DNA from: an uncultured Paraprevotella sp.
GTDB lineage: Bacteria > Bacteroidota > Bacteroidia > Bacteroidales > Bacteroidaceae
Direction: 5' to 3'
NCBI GenBank assembly: GCA_944321525.1
Contig: CALULQ010000002.1
Span: 62,001-126,000 of the forward strand
DNA: 64,000 nucleotides
Each line of letters begins with the position of its first letter. The first letter of the stretch is position 1. This document shows positions 25,087 through 33,839 of this stretch, piece by piece. Below the pieces are notes generated by a model. It saw only the letters and a list, made by a program, of their open reading frames with translations, searched no databases and had not been told where the DNA came from. A program made the translations under genes and the position numbers.

Positions 25087-27462
25087 TCATCTGTTCAGGC
25101 CGAAGAAGCCGCGCTTCTTCTTGTGCTGCGCGCCATAGCCATAGTTGCCGTAACCGTAGCCATAGCCGTAACCATATCCGTAGCCGTGGCGGTGGGGCTC
25201 CACGCCGTTGAGCACGAGGGCCATGTTGCGCAGCTTCTTGCCTTCGTAGAGCATCTCTATGTCCGGCAGTTGCCGGCGGTCGAGGCGTCCGGCGCGGACG
25301 ACGAACACCGTGAGGTCGGCAATGCGGTTGGCGATGCTGGCGTCGGCGATGACGCCCACGGGCACGCTGTCGGCAATGACGTAGTCGTAGCGCCCGCGCA
25401 GCTCGGCCATCAGTTCGTCCAGCCGGCTGTCCATGAGCAGTTCGGCGGGGTTCGGGGCCATGGGCCCTGCGGCGATGACGTCGAAGCCGTCGTGGTGCTG
25501 CAGGATGTCGTCCACCGTGACGGAGGGATCGGAGAGGTAGTTGGTGACGCCCGTCTTGTGGTGGCCCATGTAGCGGCTGAGCGTGCCCTTTCGGATGTCG
25601 AGGTCGACGAGCACGACGCGCTTCTTGGCGCAGACGAAGCTCATGCCGAGGTTGCCGGAGATGAAGGTCTTGCCGGCGCCCTCGTTGAAGGAGGTGAAGG
25701 TGATGACCTTCACGGGCTTGTCGCGCCGCGACATGAAGTCCATGTTGGTGCGCAGGATGCGGAAAGCCTCGGCCACCACTCCGCCCTCCTCGGGCTGCAC
25801 CATGGCGGGGCCGCCCTTGCGCCGGCGGCGCAGGGCCTCGCGGTCGATGGGAATCTCGCCGAGGAAGGGCACGCTCAGGGCGCGCTCCACCTCCTTGCGG
25901 CCATGCACGCGGGTGTCCATGAAGAGCACCATGAGGCAGCCCACGGCGGGCAGGGCCAGTCCCACGAGCACGCCCAGCAGCAGGATGCGGTTACGGTTGG
26001 GCGAGATGGGGGCGTCGCCGCCCTCGGCGCCGTCGATGACGCGTGCGTTGTTGTCGGCCATGGCCTGCGAGAGGGCGTTCTCCTCACGCTTGTTGAGCAG
26101 GAAGAGGTAGAGGGCCTCCTTGATTTTCTGCTGGCGCTCGATGGAGAGCATCTGGCGCTCCTTGGTGGGGATGGAGGTGACGCGGCTCTGGGCCCTCATC
26201 TCGCGGTTCTGCGCGTCGTTGCGCTTCACGTCGAGGCTCACGATCATGTTGTCCACGGCGCGTATGATGTTCTGCTTCATGGCGAGCAGCGAGTTGTTGA
26301 GTTCCTGCACCACGGGGTTGTTCTCGCTGCTGTCGTCCACCAGCCGGTCGCGCTTCAGCTTGGCCGTGTTGTAGTTGTTGATCTGGCTTTCGATGTTCAT
26401 GTCGCCGATGCCCGTGTTGGAGGGGATGAGTTCGCGCTCCTTGGTGGGGTCGGTCAGATAGTCCTTGATGAATCGGGCCAGGCGGAGCTGGGTCTCCAGC
26501 TCGAGGGCGTCGGTGCTGTACTTCTGCGACTCGCTCATGTACATGCCCGCCGATGAGGCGATGTCGACAATCTGGTTGCGCTGCTTGAACGACTCGAGGT
26601 CGGACTCCACGCTTCCCAGCTCGCTCTCGATGATGATGAGGCGCTCGTTGATGAAGTTGGCCGTGTTCACCGCCACCTGGTTCTTGTCCTTGATGGCCTC
26701 TTCGTTGTAGACGGTGATGAGCATGTTGAGCATGTCCTCGGCGCGCACGGGCGAGCTGTCCTTGAGGGCGAGGGTGAGGATGGACGACTCCTCCTCTTCC
26801 TGCTGTATGCCGAGAGCGCCCTTGTAGTAGTCCACCACGCTCTCGAGGGGAAGCTTCGCCACCCGGACGGTGACGCCGTACCACGACGAGCCGTAGTAGT
26901 TGGTGGGGGTCACCACGAGGCGCATGCCCTTGGCCACGGCGATGGTGTCGTTGAGCTTCGCGGTGAGGGTCTTGGCCTCGCCCCCGGCCGGGCTGACGGA
27001 GAGCACCACCTCCTTGGCGTTCTTGGGGGTGACGTCGAGGGCCAGGTACTGGTCGGGCAGCGCGTCGGGGAAGCCCACCTGCACGGGCGACTGGGTGTAG
27101 AGCTCGTTGGTGCGCAGCCCGTCCTCAATCTGGTAGCTGACGTCGGCATGGACGCGCTTCACCACCTCGCGCATGAGCTTGCGGGAGCGGAACTGCAGGA
27201 TTTCGTTGGCCACGTTCACCTTGTTGACGATGTTGTCGAAGCGGTCCAGGCCCGTGGTGGCCGTCTTGTTGGAGGGGTCCTTGATGATGACCGTGGCCGA
27301 GCGGAAATAGACGAAGGGGGCGCGGGCATAGTTGTACCACGCCAGTCCGCCGCACACGACCACGGAGAGCAGGAACCACTTCCACTTGGAAGCGAAATAG
27401 AGGAACAGGTCCACCAGATTGATGCCCTGGTCGGCCTTGTTGGTTGCATTGTTGGTCTGCAT
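25087..27462 (-). CDS. Wzc-like polysaccharide co-polymerase with BY-kinase domain
   Basis: This 791-residue protein has a Wzz-type N-terminal part with a membrane helix near residue 35 (WFLLSVVVCGGLAWYNYA), a long coiled-coil periplasmic region and a second helix near 500 (ILLLGVLVGLALPAVGCLMVL). The cytoplasmic kinase domain has Walker A (FNEGAGKTFISG), Walker A' (VVLVDLDIRKG) and a later YDYVIADSVP. The tail is tyrosine-rich: six GY pairs and two more Tyr before KKKRGFF, the autophosphorylation cluster of bacterial tyrosine kinases. It controls chain length and export together with Wza. It is the last gene of the polysaccharide operon. Confidence 0.93.
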   Translation of the reverse strand: MQTNNATNKADQGINLVDLFLYFASKWKWFLLSVVVCGGLAWYNYARAPFVYFRSATVIIKDPSNKTATTGLDRFDNIVNKVNVANEILQFRSRKLMREVVKRVHADVSYQIEDGLRTNELYTQSPVQVGFPDALPDQYLALDVTPKNAKEVVLSVSPAGGEAKTLTAKLNDTIAVAKGMRLVVTPTNYYGSSWYGVTVRVAKLPLESVVDYYKGALGIQQEEEESSILTLALKDSSPVRAEDMLNMLITVYNEEAIKDKNQVAVNTANFINERLIIIESELGSVESDLESFKQRNQIVDIASSAGMYMSESQKYSTDALELETQLRLARFIKDYLTDPTKERELIPSNTGIGDMNIESQINNYNTAKLKRDRLVDDSSENNPVVQELNNSLLAMKQNIIRAVDNMIVSLDVKRNDAQNREMRAQSRVTSIPTKERQMLSIERQQKIKEALYLFLLNKREENALSQAMADNNARVIDGAEGGDAPISPNRNRILLLGVLVGLALPAVGCLMVLFMDTRVHGRKEVERALSVPFLGEIPIDREALRRRRKGGPAMVQPEEGGVVAEAFRILRTNMDFMSRRDKPVKVITFTSFNEGAGKTFISGNLGMSFVCAKKRVVLVDLDIRKGTLSRYMGHHKTGVTNYLSDPSVTVDDILQHHDGFDVIAAGPMAPNPAELLMDSRLDELMAELRGRYDYVIADSVPVGVIADASIANRIADLTVFVVRAGRLDRRQLPDIEMLYEGKKLRNMALVLNGVEPHRHGYGYGYGYGYGYGNYGYGAQHKKKRGFFGLNR

Positions 27463-27491
27463 AGTGTCTTTTCTTATTCCTTATGATATGG

Positions 27492-28280
27492 TTATTTGGT
27501 CACCCAAAGGATGGACGTGACGGCGGTGACGATGGAAAGCATCGTGGTGCCGATCTGCCAGCCGCGGTCTTCGTTGTCCTTCTTGCGGTATTTGGGTTCC
27601 ACGTAGACGATGTCGTTCTGCTGCAGGTAGAAGCAAGGCGACTCGAAGAGGTCCTTGCTGCGCAGGTCGTGCATGAACATCTGGCGCTCGCCGTCGATTT
27701 CGCGGATCACGGCCACGCGGTCTATCTTGGCCTTGGCCGAGAGGTCGCCGGCATTGGCGATGGCCTCGAGCAGGGTGATGCGGTCGCCGTCGACCGAGAA
27801 GGTGCCGTTGCGCCCCACGGCGCCCAGCACGGTGTATTTGAAATTGAGGAACTCGATGGCCACGAGCGGGTCCTTCATGTATTCCCCTTCGATGATCTTG
27901 TTCTTGATGAGGTCGCGCACCTCGCCCACCTTCAGCCCCTCCACGTGGAGCTTGCCCAGGATGGGGAAGTCGATGTTGCCGTCCACGTCCACGCGGTAGC
28001 CCTTCTCGTTGATGCGGGTAGAGGCGTCGGCCGTCACATTGCCGTCGGAGCCCACCTTGAACGTGCCGCCGTAGATGTTGAACGGGATGGCCAGTTCGGG
28101 ATTCTTGCAACTCACGGTGATGCTCAAACGGTCGTCGCGGTGGACGACGGCCTCATACTTGAGGTCGATGGGGTAGCGCACGCCCATCTCCATGTCCTGC
28201 AGGTAGACGATGCGCTTGCGGGCGCAGGAGGTCAGCAGCAGGACGGCAAGCAGGCTTGCCCAGATGATTTTTTTGTTCAT
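27492..28280 (-). CDS. Wza-like polysaccharide export lipoprotein
   Basis: This 262-residue protein has a lipoprotein signal (LLAVLLLTSC, Cys near residue 19). A poly-export domain follows (RDDRLSITVSCKNPELAIPFN, GYRVDVDGNIDFPILGKLHVEGL), then an SLBB-like region (TVLGAVGRNGTFSVDGDRITLLEAI). A hydrophobic C-terminal segment (TTMLSIVTAVTSILWV) could be the outer-membrane helix. It forms the outer-membrane export channel that works with Wzc, encoded 29 nt downstream. It is shorter than E. coli Wza (about 380 residues), as is usual in Bacteroidetes. Confidence 0.93.
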   Translation of the reverse strand: MNKKIIWASLLAVLLLTSCARKRIVYLQDMEMGVRYPIDLKYEAVVHRDDRLSITVSCKNPELAIPFNIYGGTFKVGSDGNVTADASTRINEKGYRVDVDGNIDFPILGKLHVEGLKVGEVRDLIKNKIIEGEYMKDPLVAIEFLNFKYTVLGAVGRNGTFSVDGDRITLLEAIANAGDLSAKAKIDRVAVIREIDGERQMFMHDLRSKDLFESPCFYLQQNDIVYVEPKYRKKDNEDRGWQIGTTMLSIVTAVTSILWVTK

Positions 28281-28299
28281 GTTGTTTGTTTATCGGTTT

Positions 28300-29178
28300 T
28301 TATGGTTCTGTCATGCAAGGAGCGGCCTCTTGGCGCAACAGGCGCACGGCATCGAGGCCGGGAGGGCAATGGAGCGTGCCCACGGGAACGACGGAGGCCA
28401 GGCGGGCCAGCACGTCGTAGAGACGGTTGCGCAACTCGTCGTCCTGCCCCACGACGGCGCATCCGGGATAGAGCACCGCGAAAGCGTCCACCCCGCCCTG
28501 GCGGCGGAAGCGCACGGACGACGACGGGCACAAGCGCGCCACGCCGCCCACGGGAAACGAGCAGCCGCCGACGGACAGCGGACAGCCGGCATGGCTCCAA
28601 GGCGTGGCGTAGGCCAACGCCATGTCGTCGTCAACGACGCGCAGGGCCAGCGTGCCGCCGTCGGGCTGGAGCAGCCACGGCGCCGCCGGCGCAACTTCGG
28701 GCACAAAGACGTAGGCCCGGCCCTGGCGCACCTCGGCCCAGGCACGGACCGCCACGCCGCCACGCCGCAACAAGGCCTGCGACCAGGCCACGCCCAGCAG
28801 CGCCGTGAGCAGGCGCGAGGCCTGCGGCGCGGAGAGGTCGGCCCAAAGCCGCACGTCGGCAAAACCGTCGTCGGCCAGCAACGTGGCCCCGGCACCGCCG
28901 GCGGCCGCCTCCACGCGATAACCGCCGGGCACGGCGTAGAAGGCCATGCGCAGGCCGGCTGCTGACACTTCGTCAGCAAGGTGGCCGGCAACGCCTTCCG
29001 GCAGCGCGGCCGCAGGCAGCACCGTGCAGCGGAAAAGCCGCCCGCCCGGCGCCGAAGCCGCACAGCGGAAGGGCCGGAACAAAGGCAGAAGGCTGTCGAC
29101 CGCCACCTGCCCCGGCAGGCGGAGCGTAAAAACAAGGTCCGCCACACAGAAACAACGGTTCACCATATTGCTTCTCAT
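28300..29178 (-). CDS. HprK/PEPCK-like protein with degenerate P-loop
   Basis: This 292-residue protein is Ala- and Arg-rich. The frame VADLVFTLRLP at the start, and ALRVVDDDMALAYATPWSH...FPVGGVARL further on, match the layout of HPr-kinase-related proteins of Bacteroidetes polysaccharide loci. Those normally carry a GxxGxGKS P-loop before this point; here the aligned stretch is YVFVPEVAPAAPWLL, without Gly-Lys-Ser. It therefore looks catalytically dead, or diverged. It overlaps the nucleotidyltransferase gene by 4 nt (ATGA), and a PqqD-like gene precedes that. Together they resemble the HPr-rel-A/PqqD systems. The homology call is from pattern, not search. Confidence 0.55.
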   Translation of the reverse strand: MRSNMVNRCFCVADLVFTLRLPGQVAVDSLLPLFRPFRCAASAPGGRLFRCTVLPAAALPEGVAGHLADEVSAAGLRMAFYAVPGGYRVEAAAGGAGATLLADDGFADVRLWADLSAPQASRLLTALLGVAWSQALLRRGGVAVRAWAEVRQGRAYVFVPEVAPAAPWLLQPDGGTLALRVVDDDMALAYATPWSHAGCPLSVGGCSFPVGGVARLCPSSSVRFRRQGGVDAFAVLYPGCAVVGQDDELRNRLYDVLARLASVVPVGTLHCPPGLDAVRLLRQEAAPCMTEP

Positions 29179-30293
29179 CTAAGTTGCCCCTTCAATAAGT
29201 CTGTGAATATCCAGAAAGCCTCCTTCGGCGCATAATGGAAGGCGAAACGCACATTGCCCCGGAAGGAACGCACGGTGTGCCACTTGCGGAGAAAGGCCGG
29301 GTCGTCCGCCTCACCGGCGCCGGGAGCATGGTGGCCGAAGTTGCCGCCCCGCCGCACGATGTCGGCCAACGGACGGGCCGAAGGCGCCACCTCGGGATAG
29401 GGGAGGCAGGCGGCAGGCAGGCCCAGGCACTCGGTGAGAAAGGCGTGGAGCAACGGGTTCCAGCCGTCGAGCCCCAACTGCCCGCAGGCTTCCTTCATCT
29501 CGGCAGCATCCACCAGACCATGAAATCTGTAGCACACCCGGGCCATGTCGCACAACTGGCGAAGGCCGATACCCCGCCCCAATGCATGCTTCAGGATGTG
29601 CAGGTCCAACAAAAGCAGATTAAGAAAAGGTGAAGGCACGGTGACCTGCACCGACGAAGGCCCCGCGGGCAACGAGGCACGGCTGTAGCCATGGCGGCGC
29701 TCCAGCTCGCCCACGTAGTCTTTCTGGAATGGGTTATAGGAATCGAGCAGCCGACTGTGGTGCTCCACCACCACGCCCCGCCAGTGATAATAGGCGCTCC
29801 GGTCGGCACCCCGGCGGACGCGGAGGCGGCGCGCACGGACATTGTGCAATGCCACGTCGAACGTGCGGCTGCTGTTGAAATAAAGGTCTATGTCGCCACA
29901 CTCGCGCAGCAAAGGGCGCTCGTAGCAAAGGGCCACCCCCTGCCCTTTCTGCAGCACGGGGTTCAGCTCGCCCAGTCGGCAGGCGGAATACAACTCGGCC
30001 AGCGCCCGGTTCATCTCGAGGTTGCGGCGCTCGATGGCATCGACTTCGGCCATCCAGCGCACCAGCAGCCCGAGCGGCGGCAACAGCCCTTCGGGCAAAT
30101 GCTGCACGCCCCGGAACACCAGTCCCGTGACCGTCTGGCGGCGGGCGGCGCGGAACACCGCCTCCCACTCGTCGGGCGAGAGGGGGAAGCAGGCCAGCCG
30201 CTCCACCTCGCGCTCCCACAGTCCGGCCCGCAACAAGGCGAGCAGGGCCGGGCCGCAAACCCGGCCCATCATGTCGTCTTTTGTGTTTCCCAT
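29175..30293 (-). CDS. Nucleotidyltransferase family protein (NTP_transf_5 type)
   Basis: This 372-residue protein has a central segment KGQGVALCYERPLLRECGDIDLYF with the Asp-x-Asp pair of a minimal nucleotidyltransferase, followed by a helical C-terminal half with the conserved hydrophobic text LNLLLLDLHILKHALGRGIGLRQLCDMA. This matches the uncharacterised NTP_transf_5 family, which commonly occurs in exopolysaccharide and RiPP-like loci. It may transfer a nucleotide or similar group onto a small molecule or peptide; the substrate is unknown. It is coupled by ATGA to the HprK-like gene downstream and lies 53 nt after the PqqD-like gene. Confidence 0.82.
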   Translation of the reverse strand: MGNTKDDMMGRVCGPALLALLRAGLWEREVERLACFPLSPDEWEAVFRAARRQTVTGLVFRGVQHLPEGLLPPLGLLVRWMAEVDAIERRNLEMNRALAELYSACRLGELNPVLQKGQGVALCYERPLLRECGDIDLYFNSSRTFDVALHNVRARRLRVRRGADRSAYYHWRGVVVEHHSRLLDSYNPFQKDYVGELERRHGYSRASLPAGPSSVQVTVPSPFLNLLLLDLHILKHALGRGIGLRQLCDMARVCYRFHGLVDAAEMKEACGQLGLDGWNPLLHAFLTECLGLPAACLPYPEVAPSARPLADIVRRGGNFGHHAPGAGEADDPAFLRKWHTVRSFRGNVRFAFHYAPKEAFWIFTDLLKGQLR

Positions 30294-30346
30294 AGATACG
30301 GATTAATAGCGTTCTGTTCGTCGGCCTCTCCGTGCGGAGAAGCCCG

Positions 30347-30631
30347 TCAGGCCAGCAGGCCCGCGGCCTGCCACTCGGCCAACTGGCGCTCCACGTCGCG
30401 GAGCGCCACGGCGGGCTCCACCTCGTAGGCCCCGCAAAGGGCCTCGGCCAATTGCTGCGGCGTGGCGCCGGCGGGCGCCATGCGTTCCCACATCAGCGCT
30501 GCGGCGGCATTGAGACTGTAGACGCGGCTCAGGTCCAACCGGCGGCCGCAGGCGTCCACCACCATGCACTGGTTGCCGATGCGACGCAATTTCAGGTCCT
30601 TGCGCGGACGAACGATTCGATTTTCCATCAT
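30347..30631 (-). CDS. PqqD-family protein
   Basis: This 94-residue protein has the PqqD layout: two short beta-strands (LKLRRIGNQCMVVDACGRRLDLSRVYSLN), then a helical part (AAALMWERMA...TPQQLAEALCGAYEVEPAVALRDVERQLAEWQAAGLLA). PqqD domains recognise leader peptides in RiPP pathways. In polysaccharide loci they occur with an HprK-like protein and a nucleotidyltransferase, as here. No precursor peptide is obvious nearby; the 64-residue protein at 24744-24938 is the only small candidate. It lies 13 nt after the sugar transferase gene. Confidence 0.85.
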   Translation of the reverse strand: MMENRIVRPRKDLKLRRIGNQCMVVDACGRRLDLSRVYSLNAAAALMWERMAPAGATPQQLAEALCGAYEVEPAVALRDVERQLAEWQAAGLLA

Positions 30632-30644
30632 GAATGTCGTTGAT

Positions 30645-31319
30645 TCAGAACTTCTTCCCCGAAAGAATGGAAGCCACTGTGAGATAAATGATTTTCACGT
30701 CGAGCCAGAGCGAACGGCCGCGCAGGTACTCCAGGTCCATGCGGAGGCGCTCCAGCATCTTCTCCATCGTGTCGGTGTAGCCGTTGTAGAGCGTGGCCAG
30801 AGAGAAAAGCCCCGGACGAAGCTGATAGAGCAACTCGTAGTCGGGATTGACCGCCATGATCTTGTCGATGAAGAACTTGCGCTCGGGGCGCGGCCCCACG
30901 AAACTCATCTCGCCACGCAGCACGTTCCACAACTGGGGCAGCTCGTCGAGATGGTGCTCGCGCAGAAAACGCCCCACCTGGGTGAGCCGCTTGTCGTGCT
31001 TCTGACAGAGGGCAGGCCGCCCGTCGGACTCCGAGGCCACCGTCATGGAGCGGAACTTGTAGAGCGTGAAAGGCTCACCTCCCAGCCCGATGCGCTCCTG
31101 GCGGAAAATGGCCGGGCCACCGTCCTCGCGCTTGATCATCCAATAAATAATCAGGAAAGCCGGCGCAGACACGAGTAACCCCAGCACGCTCCCCACGATG
31201 TCAAACAGGCGTTTCACTGCGGCGTCGACAGCCGTTACGGCTGCGGAACGCCCGGAATTGTCGTTTGCCATACGCATTTGCATTACTTTAGAAACCACAT
31301 TTTTTTCATTACTTTCCAT
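30645..31319 (-). CDS. Priming sugar-phosphate transferase (bacterial sugar transferase family)
   Basis: This 224-residue protein has one N-terminal membrane segment ([21 protein letters not shown]) and the family motifs [21 protein letters not shown] and [21 protein letters not shown]. It is the short PglC/WbaP-core type, without the extra WcaJ transmembrane helices. It moves a sugar 1-phosphate from its nucleotide carrier to undecaprenyl phosphate, the first step of repeat-unit assembly. It overlaps the preceding GT4 gene by 11 nt. An internal Met (MQMRMAND) is an alternative start. Confidence 0.93.
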   Translation of the reverse strand: MESNEKNVVSKVMQMRMANDNSGRSAAVTAVDAAVKRLFDIVGSVLGLLVSAPAFLIIYWMIKREDGGPAIFRQERIGLGGEPFTLYKFRSMTVASESDGRPALCQKHDKRLTQVGRFLREHHLDELPQLWNVLRGEMSFVGPRPERKFFIDKIMAVNPDYELLYQLRPGLFSLATLYNGYTDTMEKMLERLRMDLEYLRGRSLWLDVKIIYLTVASILSGKKF

Positions 31320-32439
31320 ATAAACTTGAATATAAGGTTAGGCATTTGTCAATCATGTGATCCTTCGTAAACAAGTCAAGATAGCGTTGGCGCGCCCCTG
31401 CGGCATAGTGGCCGTAGGTGGCGGCATCGGCCGTGAGGGCCTCGATGGCCCGGGCCAGTTCGCGGGCATTGCCCGGCTCCACATTCAGCCCCGACACGCC
31501 GTGGGCATTGACCCACGACACACCGGACTGCGGTATGTTGGTGGCCACGACGGGCTTGCCGCACGACATGGCCTCGATTTGCACAATGCCGAAAGCCTCG
31601 GTCTTCTGCACGCTGCTGAGGCAGAACACGTCGCAGGCACCATAGTAGGCCGGCAGGTCTTCATCGCTGACGCGGCCCAGGAGGCACACTTTCCCCTGCA
31701 GCCCGAGGACATCGATTTCGGCCTGCAGCTCGCCGCGCAGCTCACCGGTGCCGCCAATGAGCACCACGAAGTCGGACGGCAGATAGCGAGCGGCCTCCAC
31801 CAGGTGGCGATAACCCTTGTAGGCCACCAGGCGCCCCAGCGAAAAGACGATGCGACGGCCGGCATAGCGGCGGCGGACAGCCTCGACCGCACCGGGAGCA
31901 GGCCGCATGGGCTCCACCCCGATGGGCAGGCAAGCCGTCTTTCCCTGCACGCCGCACAGGAACGGCGACTGGGAAAGGTAGACGGGCGTGGTGCCCACCA
32001 CCAGGTCGGCACGCCGCAGAAGCCACCGCTGCAACGGGCGATAGAACTGAAGCAACAGGCGCTGCTTCTGGATGTCGCTGTGCCAATGGAGCACCACCGT
32101 GCCCTTGTAGCCCGAGAGGTAAAGGGCCAGGCAGGCCATGGGGTCGGGATGGTGGACATGAATGATGTCGTAGCGGCCGCAAATGCGCCGCAAAGTGGAC
32201 ACCATCGAAGGCGCAATCATCGTGGCACAAGCCTTGACCCACGTGTGGCAGCAAATGAGGCGGGCATAATCGTTGAGAGGCACCACGCGCCCCCCGCCGT
32301 CGCAGGCGGCACACAGCATGTCGCACGACACTCGACGGCCCGACAAACCGACCATGAGGTCGTATGCCACCTTCTCCACTCCGCCGCGTATGGGATAGAA
32401 CTTGCCCAACTGCAGCACCCTAAGAACTTTTGTATCCAT
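31309..32439 (-). CDS. Glycosyltransferase family 4
   Basis: This 376-residue protein has a GT-B fold: an N-terminal domain with GKFYPIRGGVEKVAYDL, a central hinge IVFSLGRLVAYKGYRHLVEAA, and a C-terminal donor site EAFGIVQIEAMSCGKPVVATN (the E-x7-E motif). It is a retaining transferase that uses a nucleotide sugar; donor and acceptor are unknown. It lies in GC-rich DNA like its neighbours at 25-33 kb. It is coupled to the priming transferase by overlap and lies 109 nt after the HTH-repeat gene, one of the larger gaps in the operon. Confidence 0.93.
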   Translation of the reverse strand: MDTKVLRVLQLGKFYPIRGGVEKVAYDLMVGLSGRRVSCDMLCAACDGGGRVVPLNDYARLICCHTWVKACATMIAPSMVSTLRRICGRYDIIHVHHPDPMACLALYLSGYKGTVVLHWHSDIQKQRLLLQFYRPLQRWLLRRADLVVGTTPVYLSQSPFLCGVQGKTACLPIGVEPMRPAPGAVEAVRRRYAGRRIVFSLGRLVAYKGYRHLVEAARYLPSDFVVLIGGTGELRGELQAEIDVLGLQGKVCLLGRVSDEDLPAYYGACDVFCLSSVQKTEAFGIVQIEAMSCGKPVVATNIPQSGVSWVNAHGVSGLNVEPGNARELARAIEALTADAATYGHYAAGARQRYLDLFTKDHMIDKCLTLYSSLYGK

Positions 32440-32548
32440 AAAGCCGAAAAGCTGGTTTTTCCGGAAACTGTTTTGAATCCATCGCGCGACGGAAAAACGG
32501 ATGCGCCACGCCCAAAAACGAATGATGGCAGAAATCCGAAACAGTTGC

Positions 32549-33835
32549 TTACTCTCCCCGCAAGCGCTCCCGATGGCGGCGCACCACCTCGGGGAAGTTG
32601 CGGCGAATGTATCCGCCCACGCTGTTGTAAGTCAGGCCCAGCCGGGCGGCAATGGCCTTGAGATTCTCCGTGGTGGTGGCATAAAGGCGCACCGCCTCGG
32701 CATATTTTTCCTGGCTCCGGCGCGACAGGCGCTTGCCGTCGGGCGTGAGCGCCATGCCCTGCCGTCGGGCCAGTTCGGGTTCATGTTTGTGCAGATAGTC
32801 GCGGAACACCTCGGGATGGTAGCCATACTCGGCAGCCACCTGTGCCACGGGACGCGGCTGGCGACGCAGGCTCTCGATGGCCTCGGCATATTTGGCAGCC
32901 ACAGTCTTCATCCGCACCCGGACACGACGCAAGTCGGCATGCTCGTCCAACGGGCCGTCGATGCCCGAACGCTCCAACACGAGGCCGCGATGCCACTTGT
33001 GGAGATAGAAGCGGAAACCGCCCATGGGAACGCCCGTGCTCTCCACAAAATCCTTCAGGGGCAGGGCCGTGTCGCGATAGAGCGCCAAGGCCGCCGCATA
33101 TTTCTGTTCGATGCGCGCCGAGGGGGCATACTTGCGGCCGTTGCCCGAAAGGTCGCCGCGCTGCTTGCGCACCAAGGCCGCCTCCCGGCGCATCCGGCGC
33201 TTCTCGACGATAACGGCCCTGTGATAGAAGCGCAAGTGCTGACTCAGCCCGCTGCGCGAAACGTGGCAACGGTCGGCCACCTCGGCCATGGTGAGCGCCG
33301 TGGTGCGATAAAGCTCCACCGCGGCGGCATATTGGGCGATGCACTCCGGGCGGGCACCATGGAGCACATTGTCGTTGACCCCCAACCGGCGGCGCATCTC
33401 CTCGCGCCTCAGCAAGATGTCGAGGTAATGCACCCTCATGAAGTTGGCCAGCGCCGTGCCGTCGAGCCCGAACTTGCGGGCCACCTGCGACACGTTGAGG
33501 TCGATGTAATCCAAGGCCTCGCATGCCCGCACGGCATCCTTGTACTTGGCATGCGCATTGACGTTCTGCTGTCCCACCGCAATGATTTTAATGTCCTGCA
33601 ACGCCCCGCCCTCGGCCGGGATATGATGGCGCCGCAACACCAGTTCGCGCCAATAGCGGCGCAAGTAGCTGCCCAGTCCGCCCACCGACACCTCGCACTG
33701 CCGGGCGATGGCATTGAGCGGCATGCCCGTGTTGGCATACAACTCCACCGCCTTCTCGTACTTGCAATGCAAGGCATGACGCCGCAAGACGGCAGCCCGC
33801 TCACGGGAGGGGAGGGAAAACTCGGTTTGCACCAT
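32549..33835 (-). CDS. Six-repeat helix-turn-helix-like protein of unknown function
   Basis: This 428-residue, strongly basic protein consists of about six repeats of 48-60 residues, near residues 25, 95, 166, 243, 313 and 376. Each follows 'KY-x2-A-x2-LY-x2-T-x3-L-x2-IA-x3-G-x8-YLR-x5-LV-x-RR' (for example KYEKAVELYANTGMPLNAIA and KYAEAVRLYATTTENLKAIA). The core of each repeat looks like a helix-turn-helix of the Hin/resolvase type. No signal or membrane segment is seen. It may bind an extended DNA or RNA site and could regulate the operon, but no homologue of known function is recognised. It sits 4 nt after a GT4 gene, inside the polysaccharide operon. Confidence 0.65.
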   Translation of the reverse strand: MVQTEFSLPSRERAAVLRRHALHCKYEKAVELYANTGMPLNAIARQCEVSVGGLGSYLRRYWRELVLRRHHIPAEGGALQDIKIIAVGQQNVNAHAKYKDAVRACEALDYIDLNVSQVARKFGLDGTALANFMRVHYLDILLRREEMRRRLGVNDNVLHGARPECIAQYAAAVELYRTTALTMAEVADRCHVSRSGLSQHLRFYHRAVIVEKRRMRREAALVRKQRGDLSGNGRKYAPSARIEQKYAAALALYRDTALPLKDFVESTGVPMGGFRFYLHKWHRGLVLERSGIDGPLDEHADLRRVRVRMKTVAAKYAEAIESLRRQPRPVAQVAAEYGYHPEVFRDYLHKHEPELARRQGMALTPDGKRLSRRSQEKYAEAVRLYATTTENLKAIAARLGLTYNSVGGYIRRNFPEVVRRHRERLRGE

Positions 33836-33839
33836 ACCT

